64,000 bases of DNA from JACCTH01 sp050741915 (GCA_050741915.1 JBOGEX010000017.1:1-64000), one strand, 5' to 3'; positions 43,169 through 52,514 are shown, counted from the first letter of the stretch. Notes: generated from the letters alone by a model not told the origin. A program made the numbers and translations.

Positions 43169-44311
43169 ATGGAGTGGTGGAGTCGGCGCGGTTTCCCCGC
43201 CAGGGCTGGCGCGATCAGGCGCCGGCATTCGGCGCTGATCATGGTCCTGGCCTTGGCCATCGGAGCCATGCCGGCAGTGGCCCAAACCGCCTTCGTCCCC
43301 GCCCAACCCTTCGACCCGAGCCAAATCGTTTTCCCCATCGTCGGCGGTCCGACGTACTACATCGACGACTTCTATCAGCCACGCTCCGGAGGGCGTACCC
43401 ACGGAGCAACCGACATCATGACCGACGGGGTCAAGGGCTGGCCGGTGGTGGCAGCGGCCGATGGCATGGTCACCTGGATCGGCTCGACTTGTTGTTACTT
43501 GGCCCTCGATCATGGTGGCGGTTACGAGACCTGGTACATCCACCTCAACAACGACACCGAAGGCACCGACGACGGTCAGGGTTCGGGCATCGCCGTTACC
43601 GAAGGAACCGTCGTTGCCCAAGGCCAACTGATCGGGTGGGTGGGTGACAGTGGCAATGCCGAGAGCGTCGGACCCCACCTTCATTTCGAGATTCGCCTCA
43701 ACGACACCCCGATCAATCCCTATCCCTATCTGATCAATGCTCCTCACCTCTCGAGCCCAGGCGAGGGATATCTGCCACCGGAGCCGAGCGCCAACACCTT
43801 CACCGATGATGACGGGAACCCGCACGAGGCCAATATTGAGAAGCTCTACGAGAACGGGATCACAATCGGCTGCGCCCCCGGACTTTATTGCCCGCTGCAA
43901 ACTCTGAGTCGGGGTCAGATCGCCCTCTTCATCCAGCGACTGCTCGACCTCCCCGCTGCCACGAGCGACTACTACGACGATGACAACGGCTCACCCTACG
44001 AAGCAGCGGCCAACGCCATCACCGCCAGCGGCATCGGGTTCGGATGTGGCGACCGAATCTTTTGCGAAGACGACCCCCTCCCCCGCGAGGAGATGGCGGA
44101 GTTGTTGGTCCGCACCTTCGGACTGTCGGCGGCGGGGACCGACTACTTCGATGACGACAATGGGTCGGGATTCGAGGCATCCATCAATGCCCTGCGACAA
44201 GCGGGAATCACGATTGGTTGCGATCCCGACGACCCCGCCAAGTACTGTCCAGATCGGTCTCTAACCAGAGACGAGATGGCAACCTTCTTCGTTCGAGCGA
44301 TGGGGCTGTAG
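43169..44311 (+). CDS. secreted M23 metallopeptidase with S-layer-like repeats
   Basis: This 380-residue exported protein has a signal (ALIMVLALAIGAMPAVA). An M23/LytM endopeptidase domain (about residues 50-200) has zinc ligands in GRTHGATDI and GPHLHFEIR. Three degenerate SLH-like repeats of about 55 residues follow. Each repeat has F/Y-x-DDD-(N/G) at its start, a G-x-x-x-GC-x-P-x-x-Y/F-C segment and a R-(G/E/D)-(Q/E)-x-A motif. It would cut cell-wall peptides or act as an envelope-bound activator. The ATG at 43169 is chosen for its position before the signal and a nearby GAGAG; GTG 43130 is possible. Confidence 0.88.
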   Translation: MEWWSRRGFPARAGAIRRRHSALIMVLALAIGAMPAVAQTAFVPAQPFDPSQIVFPIVGGPTYYIDDFYQPRSGGRTHGATDIMTDGVKGWPVVAAADGMVTWIGSTCCYLALDHGGGYETWYIHLNNDTEGTDDGQGSGIAVTEGTVVAQGQLIGWVGDSGNAESVGPHLHFEIRLNDTPINPYPYLINAPHLSSPGEGYLPPEPSANTFTDDDGNPHEANIEKLYENGITIGCAPGLYCPLQTLSRGQIALFIQRLLDLPAATSDYYDDDNGSPYEAAANAITASGIGFGCGDRIFCEDDPLPREEMAELLVRTFGLSAAGTDYFDDDNGSGFEASINALRQAGITIGCDPDDPAKYCPDRSLTRDEMATFFVRAMGL

Positions 44312-44379
44312 ACGGTCTGAGAACCAAAAAAAGCAGCCGGGCGTCTAAGCAACGTGATCGCCCACGCAGCGACCAACAA

Positions 44380-44892
44380 ATGATTGCCGTCGACACCGGT
44401 GAGATTCCGGTCGTGCGGATGCAGGAACAATCCTTCGAGGCGTTCTACCGCACCAATCGCCAACACATCTTTCGGGCTCTGGCTTTGACCCTGGGCAGCC
44501 GTGATCTGGCGGCGGAGGCGGTCGACGAGGCGATGACCCGGACCTATCAGCACTGGCGCACAGTGGCGGCATTCGACAACCAGGCCGGTTGGACCTATCG
44601 GGTCGGGCTCAACTGGGCGCGGTCGCGGCTGCGCAAGCGCCGTCGGGAGGTCCTCGCCGATCAGATGCCAGAGCGCTTGACAGAAGTCACGTTTAGCGAC
44701 CCCGACCTCGACCGAGCAGTCAAGGCCTTGCCTTTGGATTCGCGAGCAGTAGTGGTGCTCCGCCATTATCTCGATTGGAGCACCGACGATGTCGCTTCGG
44801 CCCTCCACATCAGGCCCGGAACCGTGAAGAGCCGTCTCCATCGGGCGATGGCGGAATTGCGCCAGCAACTGGGGATGAACCATGAGGCTTGA
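44380..44892 (+). CDS. RNA polymerase sigma factor, ECF type (SigE-like)
   Basis: This 170-residue protein has sigma region 2 (QSFEAFYRTNRQHIFRALAL; AVDEAMTRTYQHW) and region 4 (ALPLDSRAVVVLRHYLDWST, RPGTVKSRLHRAMAELR). ATG 44380 is used; longer in-frame starts run into the upstream gene. It overlaps the following gene by 11 bases, so that protein is probably its regulator. Confidence 0.92.
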   Translation: MIAVDTGEIPVVRMQEQSFEAFYRTNRQHIFRALALTLGSRDLAAEAVDEAMTRTYQHWRTVAAFDNQAGWTYRVGLNWARSRLRKRRREVLADQMPERLTEVTFSDPDLDRAVKALPLDSRAVVVLRHYLDWSTDDVASALHIRPGTVKSRLHRAMAELRQQLGMNHEA

Positions 44893-46423
44893 AGATCGAA
44901 TTCGGACTGAATTGCATGACACTGCCGAGCGGCTGGCTCTCGACCCCGGCGAGTACCGGCGGGCAGTCGCGACGGGCTTGCGGCGGCGCCGGCAACAGAT
45001 CATCGGGACCCTTTCGGGAATGGTCGCTGTCGCCGGGCTGGTGCTAGTCGCCCTCTTTCTCCGACCCGGCGGCGAAATGGTAGTGACCCCCTCGTCGACC
45101 ACCGCTCCCGCCACCACGGCTCCCAGCCCGGCGACAACCGCCCTTCCTGTCGCCGTGGCGGGAGTGGCGGTGGTGGTTGCCGGTCCCAATGGAATCGCCT
45201 GGACGGAACTCGACTCCGACGGCGGCGGTGGCGTTTTAGAAAGTGATCCCTACTACGAGACCATCTCCTGGGTAGCGGGCGACCGCCAGGGCGGCCTGGT
45301 CTTCACCCATGAGGTCACACCGCTTTCCTGGGAACAGGGCACCTTGCTCTGGTTGCCCGCCGGCGCACCCGCTCCGCGACCGGTTGCGGCACCCCCGGCC
45401 GGAGGGTTGATCACTCCCATCGGCGTCGACAGCGGTCGCCTCTATTTCCGGGTCGATTCACAGGGGATGAGTGAAGTCGTAGGCGTTGATCTCGACGGCC
45501 AGAACCAGCAGGTGGTCGTCTCGGCGACCCCGATGATGATCGGAGCCTCTCTGGCCGAGGGGAGGATCGTCGTCGCCCTAGGAGGCGATTGCGGAGGACT
45601 CGAATTCTACGCGGTTGATGGCACCGCCCTAGCTGACCCGGCCTGGGTACAGGACTGTCTGCCCACCTCGATCAGCGACATTTCCTTGACCAGCGACTTC
45701 CTCTTCACCCTCGAAGAAGGAAGCGACGGACGGGCGCTTCGTCGGACTGATATCGAGACCGGTGAAAGTGTGGTTAGTGACGTGGTCGACGGCTGGCAGA
45801 TCGATGCCCTGGACAATGGCACCGTTGCTGTCGGCGGAGCGAGAGTCACCGTCGGCGACTTCAGCGGTGCCATCTTCGAGCCCACTTCGGAATTCGACGG
45901 CGCGTATACCTTCGCTTTGGTGCCTCAGCTCAACATCCGAACCGACGCCTCCCTGGGGTCGGGTCTCGGAGAACTGCCTTGCACCCCAATGGATCTCCCG
46001 CCATTGGCATCGCAGGGTCTGCCGGAGCCGGTCGAGGCGAAGCGTCAGCTCATTTTCGAACTTGCCTCCGGTTGCGAGCTTGCTCGCTTGGCCGAGGTCG
46101 TCCTCGCCGACGGTGCCGCCTTTACTTTTGGGGGCGAAGCGGACCCGGTGCAGACTTGGGTCGCCAGCGCCCGCCACGGGTTTGACGTTCTCTCGATGAC
46201 GGTCCGGATGCTCAACGCCGACCCTGCCCTCGAACGCTCCGGCGCCTATGCGTGGCCAGCGGTCCATGCGACGGGAAGCGATGAGGACTGGGAGGCGCTC
46301 TCCGGAATTCTCGCCGCCGCCGAGTTCGGGCAATACGACCAGTATCGAGAGAGCGGGTATCTCGGGTTACGGGTGGGCATCGGCCCCGACGGACGGCTCG
46401 CCTACCTCGTCGCCGGCGACTAA
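44882..46423 (+). CDS. membrane protein, probable sigma-factor partner
   Basis: This 513-residue protein has a cytoplasmic N-terminus of about 45 residues (RTELHDTAERLALDPGEYRR; ATGLRRRRQ), one membrane segment (about 46-62), a Thr/Ala/Pro-rich linker, and a large extracytoplasmic beta-rich domain that may be a propeller. This layout fits a transmembrane anti-sigma factor with a surface sensor. No zinc anti-sigma motif is seen. It is translationally coupled to the ECF sigma gene. Confidence 0.75.
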   Translation: MRLEDRIRTELHDTAERLALDPGEYRRAVATGLRRRRQQIIGTLSGMVAVAGLVLVALFLRPGGEMVVTPSSTTAPATTAPSPATTALPVAVAGVAVVVAGPNGIAWTELDSDGGGGVLESDPYYETISWVAGDRQGGLVFTHEVTPLSWEQGTLLWLPAGAPAPRPVAAPPAGGLITPIGVDSGRLYFRVDSQGMSEVVGVDLDGQNQQVVVSATPMMIGASLAEGRIVVALGGDCGGLEFYAVDGTALADPAWVQDCLPTSISDISLTSDFLFTLEEGSDGRALRRTDIETGESVVSDVVDGWQIDALDNGTVAVGGARVTVGDFSGAIFEPTSEFDGAYTFALVPQLNIRTDASLGSGLGELPCTPMDLPPLASQGLPEPVEAKRQLIFELASGCELARLAEVVLADGAAFTFGGEADPVQTWVASARHGFDVLSMTVRMLNADPALERSGAYAWPAVHATGSDEDWEALSGILAAAEFGQYDQYRESGYLGLRVGIGPDGRLAYLVAGD

Positions 46424-46443
46424 GGCACGGCCTGCTGCTCAAC

Positions 46444-46491
46444 TTCTTGCGTAAATCTCGTCACGTAAACGTGACGAGATTTACGCAAGAA
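46444..46491. repeat. TTCTTGCGTA palindromic element, copy 4 (perfect)
   Basis: A perfect 23-bp inverted repeat: arms 46444-46466 and 46469-46491, separated by AA. It begins TTCTTGCGTA and ends TACGCAAGAA. It lies between two plus-strand genes, and its last base is the A of an ATG that opens the next frame. Confidence 0.85.
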
Positions 46492-46940
46492 TGGGGCCGG
46501 TGTCCAAACATCTCTCAATGGAGGCCGAGGAAACCGTTCGGAGGGTGCCATACCGGCTCGTATACGTCGGCCTCGGCTTGGTGGCCTTGGCCGCGGTCCT
46601 GTTGGCCGTTGCCTTTGGTGGGGGTGGTGAACCCACGCCCCTCCCGGAGCCGATCGAGTCCCTAACTCCCCATCCGAACGACTCGGCCCTCGCCCAGGCG
46701 ATCCTCGAAGTCGACCTCGAGTCCGGATACCGGGCGCAGATCTACGTCAACGGATTCCTCATCCCCGAGAACGAGGTTGCTTTCGTGGAACCGACGGGTG
46801 TTCACCGGTGGCAGCCGAGCCCGCAAAGTCTGGTCATGCAAGCCTGGACCCCGGGTACGCACGAGGTCCGGATCGTCTGGGATTCGTTATCCGGTCTCCC
46901 CAGCCCCGGCGAGTTCGAATGGACTTTCCGCGTCCAGTAG
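46491..46940 (+). CDS. membrane-anchored protein, function unknown
   Basis: This 149-residue protein has one membrane segment (LVYVGLGLVALAAVLLAVAF, about residues 23-42), a Pro-rich linker and a small extracytoplasmic domain of beta strands (YRAQIYVNGFLIPENEV; VMQAWTPGTHEVRIVW) resembling an Ig-like fold. I do not recognise a family. The start is uncertain: ATG 46491 uses the last base of the palindrome; GTG 46500 and ATG 46518 are alternatives. The 3' end overlaps the convergent dapE gene by 54 bases. Confidence 0.65.
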   Translation: MGPVSKHLSMEAEETVRRVPYRLVYVGLGLVALAAVLLAVAFGGGGEPTPLPEPIESLTPHPNDSALAQAILEVDLESGYRAQIYVNGFLIPENEVAFVEPTGVHRWQPSPQSLVMQAWTPGTHEVRIVWDSLSGLPSPGEFEWTFRVQ

Positions 46941-47981
46941 CACCTCGCGCAGAGTTTCGAAAACACGGCTGACGTCTTCGAGCCGAACACTTTCGTCGAC
47001 CTTGTGGGCCAGGGCCGTTTCCCCTGGTCCGTAGTTGACAGCAGCGATGCCGTGAGCACCGAGACGAGCGACATCGGTCCAACCCTGTTTGGCCGCTCGC
47101 GGCGCCCTCGAGAACTCGCTGAGACGGTCGAGGAAGGGGTGGGAGGTGTCGACGGGTCCGGCCGGGGCGGAGTCGGTGATGTCAAACTGATCGGCTGCCG
47201 CACAAATCGATGCCAGGACATTGATCGCTTCGTCGATCTGGCGATGAGGAGCAAACCGGTAGTTGACATTGAGCTCGAAGCTCGACGGGATGATGTTGTT
47301 GGCGATTCCACCCGATGCCCTGGTGACCGAGATCACCTCGCGGAATATGAGCCCGTCGATCTCGACCGGCTCCGGCTCTCTCTTGTCCATTTCCGCCAGC
47401 CACTCCCCGGCCCGGGTGATGGCGTTCACCCCCAGCCAGGGACGTGCGGAGTGAGCAGCCAATCCCTCGAAGACGACCCGAGCATTGACCACTCCGTTGC
47501 AACCGATCTGCACCTCACCGTCGGTTGGCTCCAAGACGACGGCAAACGAGGCCGCCTTCAGCCAGGGCGCTCGTGCCAGCACGGTCTCCAACTCGTTTCC
47601 CTCGGAGGGACCCTCCTCCCCGGCGTAGAAGACTCCGATCAGGTCGCGCCCGGTTAGTCGGACATCACGATCCTCGAGCAGATGCAGCATCACCGCCACC
47701 CCCGCCTTCATGTCGGAGGCCCCCAATCCGGACATGCGACCTTCGGAGATTCGAGCTGGCTCCTGACCCTGGGACGGGACCGTGTCGATGTGACCGACCA
47801 GGAGGATCGGAGCCTCGGCATCGCGGGGACCAACCACCAACGATTTGCCCACCCGGTCCACGGTCTCTTGACCAAAGCTGCGGTAGAGCCGCGCTGCCAC
47901 CTCAGTGCAAAGGCGTCCCTCGTTGCCGGTCTCCGACGGTGTGTCGATCAACCACTGCAGTGTCTCGAAAAGTTCGTTCAC
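46887..47981 (-). CDS. dapE: succinyl-diaminopimelate desuccinylase
   Basis: This 364-residue M20 dizinc hydrolase releases succinate from N-succinyl-LL-diaminopimelate. Metal and catalytic motifs: GHIDTVP, GLGASDMKAG and AGEEGPSEGNE, plus the dimerisation domain (AHSARPWLGVNAI). The GTG at 47981 overlaps the dapD stop (GTGA). It is last of the minus-strand dapC-dapD-dapE group, needed for lysine and meso-diaminopimelate. Confidence 0.93.
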   Translation of the reverse strand: MNELFETLQWLIDTPSETGNEGRLCTEVAARLYRSFGQETVDRVGKSLVVGPRDAEAPILLVGHIDTVPSQGQEPARISEGRMSGLGASDMKAGVAVMLHLLEDRDVRLTGRDLIGVFYAGEEGPSEGNELETVLARAPWLKAASFAVVLEPTDGEVQIGCNGVVNARVVFEGLAAHSARPWLGVNAITRAGEWLAEMDKREPEPVEIDGLIFREVISVTRASGGIANNIIPSSFELNVNYRFAPHRQIDEAINVLASICAAADQFDITDSAPAGPVDTSHPFLDRLSEFSRAPRAAKQGWTDVARLGAHGIAAVNYGPGETALAHKVDESVRLEDVSRVFETLREVLLDAESPFELAGAGETG

Positions 47982-48781
47982 ACACTGACTCCAACTTCGC
48001 GCAGGTATTCGTTGAGGCTGGTCTTCTCGGCGGTGGCGGCGCTGCGATAGCCGATGATGAGAGCACACGAGAGCTGGTAGGTCCCGGCCGGAAGCTCCTT
48101 GGCCCGAGTTCCGGGAACTGCGATTGCCCCCGCCGGCACTCGCCCCCGGTACTCAACCGGCTCGCTGCCCGTCACATCGATCACCGGAGTGCTGGCCGCA
48201 ATGACGGTGTTCGCTCCCAGCACTGCTCCCTGCTCGATCAGGGCCCCTTCGACCACGATCGAGCGCGAGCCGATGAAGGCGTCGTCTTCGACGATCACCG
48301 GGCGGGCGCCGGGAGGCTCCAGGACACCGCCGATGCCGACCCCTCCGCTGAGGTGCACGTTACGGCCGATCTGAGCGCACGAGCCGACCGTGGCCCAGGT
48401 ATCGACCATGGTCCCCGAGCCGACGCGAGCGCCAATGTTGACGTAGCCAGGCATCACGATCACCCCCGGCTCGCAGAACGCGCCATAGCGAACCATTCCG
48501 GGGGGAACCACCCTCACCTCCTGGCCAGCCAGGTTGCGTTTGAGAGGGATCTTGTCGTAATACTCGAACGGTCCGAGGTCGATGGTCTCCGATTTCCGCA
48601 ACCGAAAGTAGAGAAGGATGGCTTGCATCAGCCAGCCGTTGACCTTCCACTCACCATCGATCTTCTCCGCCACTCGCTGGGTTCCCTGGTCGAGCTCGGC
48701 GATCGCTACTTCGACCTCGTGAGCTGCCTCGGCCAGATCGACCTGGCCGGCGAAGGCGGCTCCGATTAGCTCGCGAGACAT
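47978..48781 (-). CDS. dapD: tetrahydrodipicolinate N-succinyltransferase
   Basis: This 267-residue enzyme adds succinyl from succinyl-CoA to tetrahydrodipicolinate. The C-terminal half is a left-handed beta helix of hexapeptide repeats (GVIVMPGYVNIGARVGSGTM, then VDTWATVGSCAQIG). The ATG at 48781 lies within the 3' end of dapC (16-base overlap). Confidence 0.94.
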   Translation of the reverse strand: MSRELIGAAFAGQVDLAEAAHEVEVAIAELDQGTQRVAEKIDGEWKVNGWLMQAILLYFRLRKSETIDLGPFEYYDKIPLKRNLAGQEVRVVPPGMVRYGAFCEPGVIVMPGYVNIGARVGSGTMVDTWATVGSCAQIGRNVHLSGGVGIGGVLEPPGARPVIVEDDAFIGSRSIVVEGALIEQGAVLGANTVIAASTPVIDVTGSEPVEYRGRVPAGAIAVPGTRAKELPAGTYQLSCALIIGYRSAATAEKTSLNEYLREVGVSV

Positions 48782-49908
48782 TTGCTCAGAACCTCGGCCG
48801 CCTCGTCGCATTCATCCAGGGCCGGAACCAGGGCGAGACGAATGTATCCCTCACCGCCCGAGCCGAAGACTCGGCCGGGGGTGACGAGGATTCCTTCAGA
48901 GAGGAGACGGTCGCTGGTGGCGAGATCGTCACCCACGCTGACCCACAGATAGATACCTCCTTCCGAGGCCACCACCGGCGTTCCGGCGGCCTCGCAGGCG
49001 GCCCCGAGGATTCCCCGCTTGCGGCGGAAGATACGGCGCCGCTCCTCGACATGATCGTCATCGGACCAGGCGGCGATCGCCGCCCGTTGCACGAACTCGG
49101 GCGAGGCGGTTCCCGTCGAAGTGCGGAGGAGCTTGATGAGACGGATCGCCTCTGGGTCGCCGACGATCACCCCCGAGCGGTACCCGGTCATTCCCGATCG
49201 CTTGGAGAGCGAGAAATAGCCCAGGCACCCTTCTGCTCCCGGGCCGGCCACCTCGAGAACCGATGCCGGCGGGTCTCCGTCGTAGATGTCGCAATAGCAC
49301 TCATCCGAGCAAAGCAGGGCGCCGCCCTGGCGAGCGGCAGCGACGAGCGCCGCCAGGTCGTCGCGACTGGTGATCGAGCCCGCGGGGTTTTGGGGCGAAC
49401 AGATCCAGACCAGCGCCGCCTGTTGCCACCCTTCCGGCGCCAGATCGCCCGCCCGGAAGATGAAATCGCTTCCGAGCCGTACTGGCTGCGCCTTCGCTCC
49501 GGCGAAGCGAGCCCCTCGCTCGTAGATCGGATAACCCGGGGTCGGCCAGACCACCGAGTCCGCGCGGGCACGATCGACAAAGGCGAGGGCCGTCGAAAAG
49601 ATCGCCTCCTTCGAACCGGAGGTCGGGATCACCTGGGTGTCGGGGTCGACAACAGCACCGAATCGACGCTTGACATACCCGGCGATGGCTTCTCTCAACT
49701 GAGGCAGACCAGCCGTCGTTGGGTACTGAGAGATCGTGGGCACGGCAGCCTTCAGGGCTTGCGGAATGAAGGGCGGCGTCGGCTCGCGGGGATCGCCAAT
49801 CGAGAAGTCGAGCACCCTCCTTCCTTCCGCCCGGAGCTGGCGGGCCTGTTCGGCCAAGGCCCCGATGGCGTAGGGACCTATGCCCTCGACCATGGGGTTC
49901 GTCTTCAT
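48766..49908 (-). CDS. dapC: succinyldiaminopimelate transaminase (class I/II aminotransferase)
   Basis: This 380-residue pyridoxal-phosphate enzyme would transaminate N-succinyl-amino-ketopimelate. Visible are the substrate-arm FSIGDPREPTPPF, NPAGSI (the NP motif), and the PLP lysine in FSLSKRSGMTGYRSG. The function is assigned from its overlap with dapD and dapE; the family alone would allow other amino acids. Confidence 0.9.
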   Translation of the reverse strand: MKTNPMVEGIGPYAIGALAEQARQLRAEGRRVLDFSIGDPREPTPPFIPQALKAAVPTISQYPTTAGLPQLREAIAGYVKRRFGAVVDPDTQVIPTSGSKEAIFSTALAFVDRARADSVVWPTPGYPIYERGARFAGAKAQPVRLGSDFIFRAGDLAPEGWQQAALVWICSPQNPAGSITSRDDLAALVAAARQGGALLCSDECYCDIYDGDPPASVLEVAGPGAEGCLGYFSLSKRSGMTGYRSGVIVGDPEAIRLIKLLRTSTGTASPEFVQRAAIAAWSDDDHVEERRRIFRRKRGILGAACEAAGTPVVASEGGIYLWVSVGDDLATSDRLLSEGILVTPGRVFGSGGEGYIRLALVPALDECDEAAEVLSKCLAS

Positions 49909-49932
49909 CGCAAAAACCCTAGCTGCGGCCCC

Positions 49933-50475
49933 TCAGCTGGCTTCGTCGACCGTGAGGTCGCAAGGGATGCCCGATTCCGGACCGCGCTGGGCGAACTCGC
50001 CCCAGAAGCTGCGGGCGGCTTCGAGATCGACGCGCTCGAGTTGGGCCAGATGGCCCCAGGCCACCATCGCTATCGGAACTTCGAGAGCGGCATAGGGCAT
50101 GACGATGACATGGGTCGACAGCTCACGCCCGGCTTCTTCGAGCTGGGCGCGCTCTTCCCCAGAGACCCGTTCGGGTTGGTAATAGAAGATCACCGCTCCA
50201 TGCTCCAGGGTGTGGACATTGAAGATCTCGGGAACCTCGGTTCGGTACACGCCGCAAGGAGTCGGGGCTCCGGCATGTGGTCCCGATGTGGCCGGCACCG
50301 AGCTGTATTCAGGCGACTCCTCCGTTCCGGCGACGATGGCTTCTGTGGCCTCGGGAGAGAGATGATCGACCCCCAAATCCGCCGGCTCCAAGACCTCGTA
50401 CGCTCCCGTTGTGGGGGTGCACCCAGCCAAAGTGACGAAAAACGCCACGGCGAGTAACCCCCTAGGAAAGCGCAT
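49933..50475 (-). CDS. DUF3105 lipoprotein
   Basis: This 180-residue lipoprotein has a signal with lipobox (FFVTLAGC) and the DUF3105 core SSVPATSGPHAGAPTPCGVY followed by NVHTLEHGAVIFYY. The conserved His, Cys and Tyr residues suggest metal or heme-edge binding, but the role is unknown. It overlaps the ligA stop by 14 bases and is translated after ligA. Confidence 0.88.
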   Translation of the reverse strand: MRFPRGLLAVAFFVTLAGCTPTTGAYEVLEPADLGVDHLSPEATEAIVAGTEESPEYSSVPATSGPHAGAPTPCGVYRTEVPEIFNVHTLEHGAVIFYYQPERVSGEERAQLEEAGRELSTHVIVMPYAALEVPIAMVAWGHLAQLERVDLEAARSFWGEFAQRGPESGIPCDLTVDEAS

Positions 50476-52495
50476 CGAGGCCCTCGGCCAGGAGACGGAG
50501 AAACTGCTTCTCGTCGATGACCCGTACCCCCAGGTCGACGGCCTTAGCCACCTTGCTCTGGCCGGGGCTGTCCCCCGCCACCAGCGCCACCGTCTTCTTC
50601 GACACGGTGCTGCCAGCCTTGCCCCCTCGGCTTTGGATCTCGCTCTCGGCTTTCTCGCGGCTCATCCCCTCGAGTGTGCCGGTGACGACCAGTGTCGCCC
50701 CCGCCAGCAGGTCGGAGGTGGCGTCGGGCTCCGTGTCCTGGTCGGCCATGCTCACCCCCGCTTGCTCTAACTTCTTCACCAGGGTGATGTTGTCGGGGTC
50801 GGTCGACCAGGAACTGACCGAAGTGGCGATGACCTGACCCAACCCCTCGACACCAGCCAGATCCTCCGGCGTTGCCTCCATCAGGCGAGGGAGGCTTTGG
50901 AATCGACGAGCGAGGAGCCGGGCCACCGTGCCGCCTACGTGGCGAATTCCCAGAGCAACCAGGAGGCGCGAGAGTGGTCGATGGCGGGCGGTCTCAATTC
51001 CGTTCATCAGATTGCCCACTGAGATCTCCCCCCAACCCTCAAAGCCCAGGAGTTGGGACGGTTGGAGGAGAAAGATGTCGGCGGGGTCGTCGATCAACCC
51101 CGCGCGCAACAGCAAGTCGATCGTCTTGTAGCCCATCCCTTCGATGTCCATTCCACCGCGGGAGGCGAAGTGGAAAAGCCACTCCCGAACCCGGGAGGGA
51201 CATTCGAAGCCTCCTGTGCATCGCGCTACCTTCTCTCCCGGCGGACGTTCGATTGGGTGGTCGCAGAAGGGACATCGAGCTGGCATCGACCAGGGTTTCT
51301 CCGCCCCCGTGCGCACCGACACCACCGGTCCCACCACTTCAGGAATGACGTCACCGGCGCGGCGGACGATCACCTTGTCCCCGATTCGCACATCCTTTCG
51401 GCGCAGCTCGTCCTCGTTGTGGAGGGTGGCATAGGTGACTGTCGCTCCTCCCACCTGCACGGGCTCCAGCACCGCAAACGGTGTCGCCGCGCCGGTGCGA
51501 CCAATATTGATCTGAATATCGCGCAGGGTGGTCACCTGCTCCTCGGGGGGGAACTTGTAGGCGACCGCCCACCGCGGGGCATGAGACGTGTAGCCCAACT
51601 CGACCTGGTCGGAAAGCAGATCGACTTTGATCACGACTCCGTCGGTTTGATAGCCGCGATCGTGACGCTTCTTCTCCGCCTCGACCAGGAACTTCTTCAC
51701 TGCTTTGAGGTCGGCCACGGCCTTGGCGCTGGGATTGACCCGCAACCCCAGTTCGGAGAGATAGGCCATCTGCTCGGAGTGACTGGCGAGAGGAGGTCCT
51801 CCGTCCAGCAGCCCCACCTGATAGACCCAGATCCCGAGATCGCGGCCGGCGGTGATCGAAGGATCCTTCTGGCGGACCGAGCCGGCGGCGGCATTGCGGG
51901 GGTTGGCGAAGATACGCAGCTCGGCTTCGGTCTGCCGGCGGTTGAGCTCCTCGAAGGCCCGCAGCGGCATGTAGACCTCGCCCCGCACTTCGAGCAGCCG
52001 CGGCGATTTGCCCAACAAACGCAGCGGGATCGATTTGAGGGTGCGGAGGTTTTGGGTGATGTCCTCACCGGTGGCGCCATCGCCCCGGGTCGCCGCCCGG
52101 GCGAGCTTGCCGTCCTCATACGTCAGCACGACCGCTAGACCGTCGATTTTCAGCTCGCAGGAGAATCCGTGGGCAGGTCGTCCCAACCCTCGTTCGAGCC
52201 GTCCACCCCAGGCGTCCAGCTCCGTGCTCGCCTCGATGTTGTCGAGGGAGAAGAGGGGACGGAGGTGGCGGATGGGGGCAAAGAGGTCGCCGATCGGCCC
52301 CCCGACCCGCTGGGTGGGTGAGTCGGGGGTGATCAGGCGGGGATGCGCCTCTTCCAGCCCGACCAGCTCGCGAAGGAGCTGGTCGTAGTCGTAATCGGAG
52401 ATCTCGGGCTCGTCGAGGACGTGATACCGATAGCCGTGATACCGGAGCTGCTGACGCAGCTCCTCGATCCGCTCGCTTGCCTCCTGCTCGTCCAT
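50462..52495 (-). CDS. ligA: NAD+-dependent DNA ligase
   Basis: This 677-residue ligase seals nicks in replication and repair. Domains in order: Ia (YHVLDEPEISDYDYD), adenylation with the active-site lysine in CELKIDGLAV, OB fold, Cys4 zinc finger (CPFC ... C ... C), helix-hairpin-helix and C-terminal BRCT (LVVTGTLEGMSREKAESEI). Length fits (670-690). The ATG at 52495 is preceded by a hairpin region. Confidence 0.97.
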   Translation of the reverse strand: MDEQEASERIEELRQQLRYHGYRYHVLDEPEISDYDYDQLLRELVGLEEAHPRLITPDSPTQRVGGPIGDLFAPIRHLRPLFSLDNIEASTELDAWGGRLERGLGRPAHGFSCELKIDGLAVVLTYEDGKLARAATRGDGATGEDITQNLRTLKSIPLRLLGKSPRLLEVRGEVYMPLRAFEELNRRQTEAELRIFANPRNAAAGSVRQKDPSITAGRDLGIWVYQVGLLDGGPPLASHSEQMAYLSELGLRVNPSAKAVADLKAVKKFLVEAEKKRHDRGYQTDGVVIKVDLLSDQVELGYTSHAPRWAVAYKFPPEEQVTTLRDIQINIGRTGAATPFAVLEPVQVGGATVTYATLHNEDELRRKDVRIGDKVIVRRAGDVIPEVVGPVVSVRTGAEKPWSMPARCPFCDHPIERPPGEKVARCTGGFECPSRVREWLFHFASRGGMDIEGMGYKTIDLLLRAGLIDDPADIFLLQPSQLLGFEGWGEISVGNLMNGIETARHRPLSRLLVALGIRHVGGTVARLLARRFQSLPRLMEATPEDLAGVEGLGQVIATSVSSWSTDPDNITLVKKLEQAGVSMADQDTEPDATSDLLAGATLVVTGTLEGMSREKAESEIQSRGGKAGSTVSKKTVALVAGDSPGQSKVAKAVDLGVRVIDEKQFLRLLAEGLDALS

Positions 52496-52514
52496 TTATG
52501 CTTTTTTATGAGCC

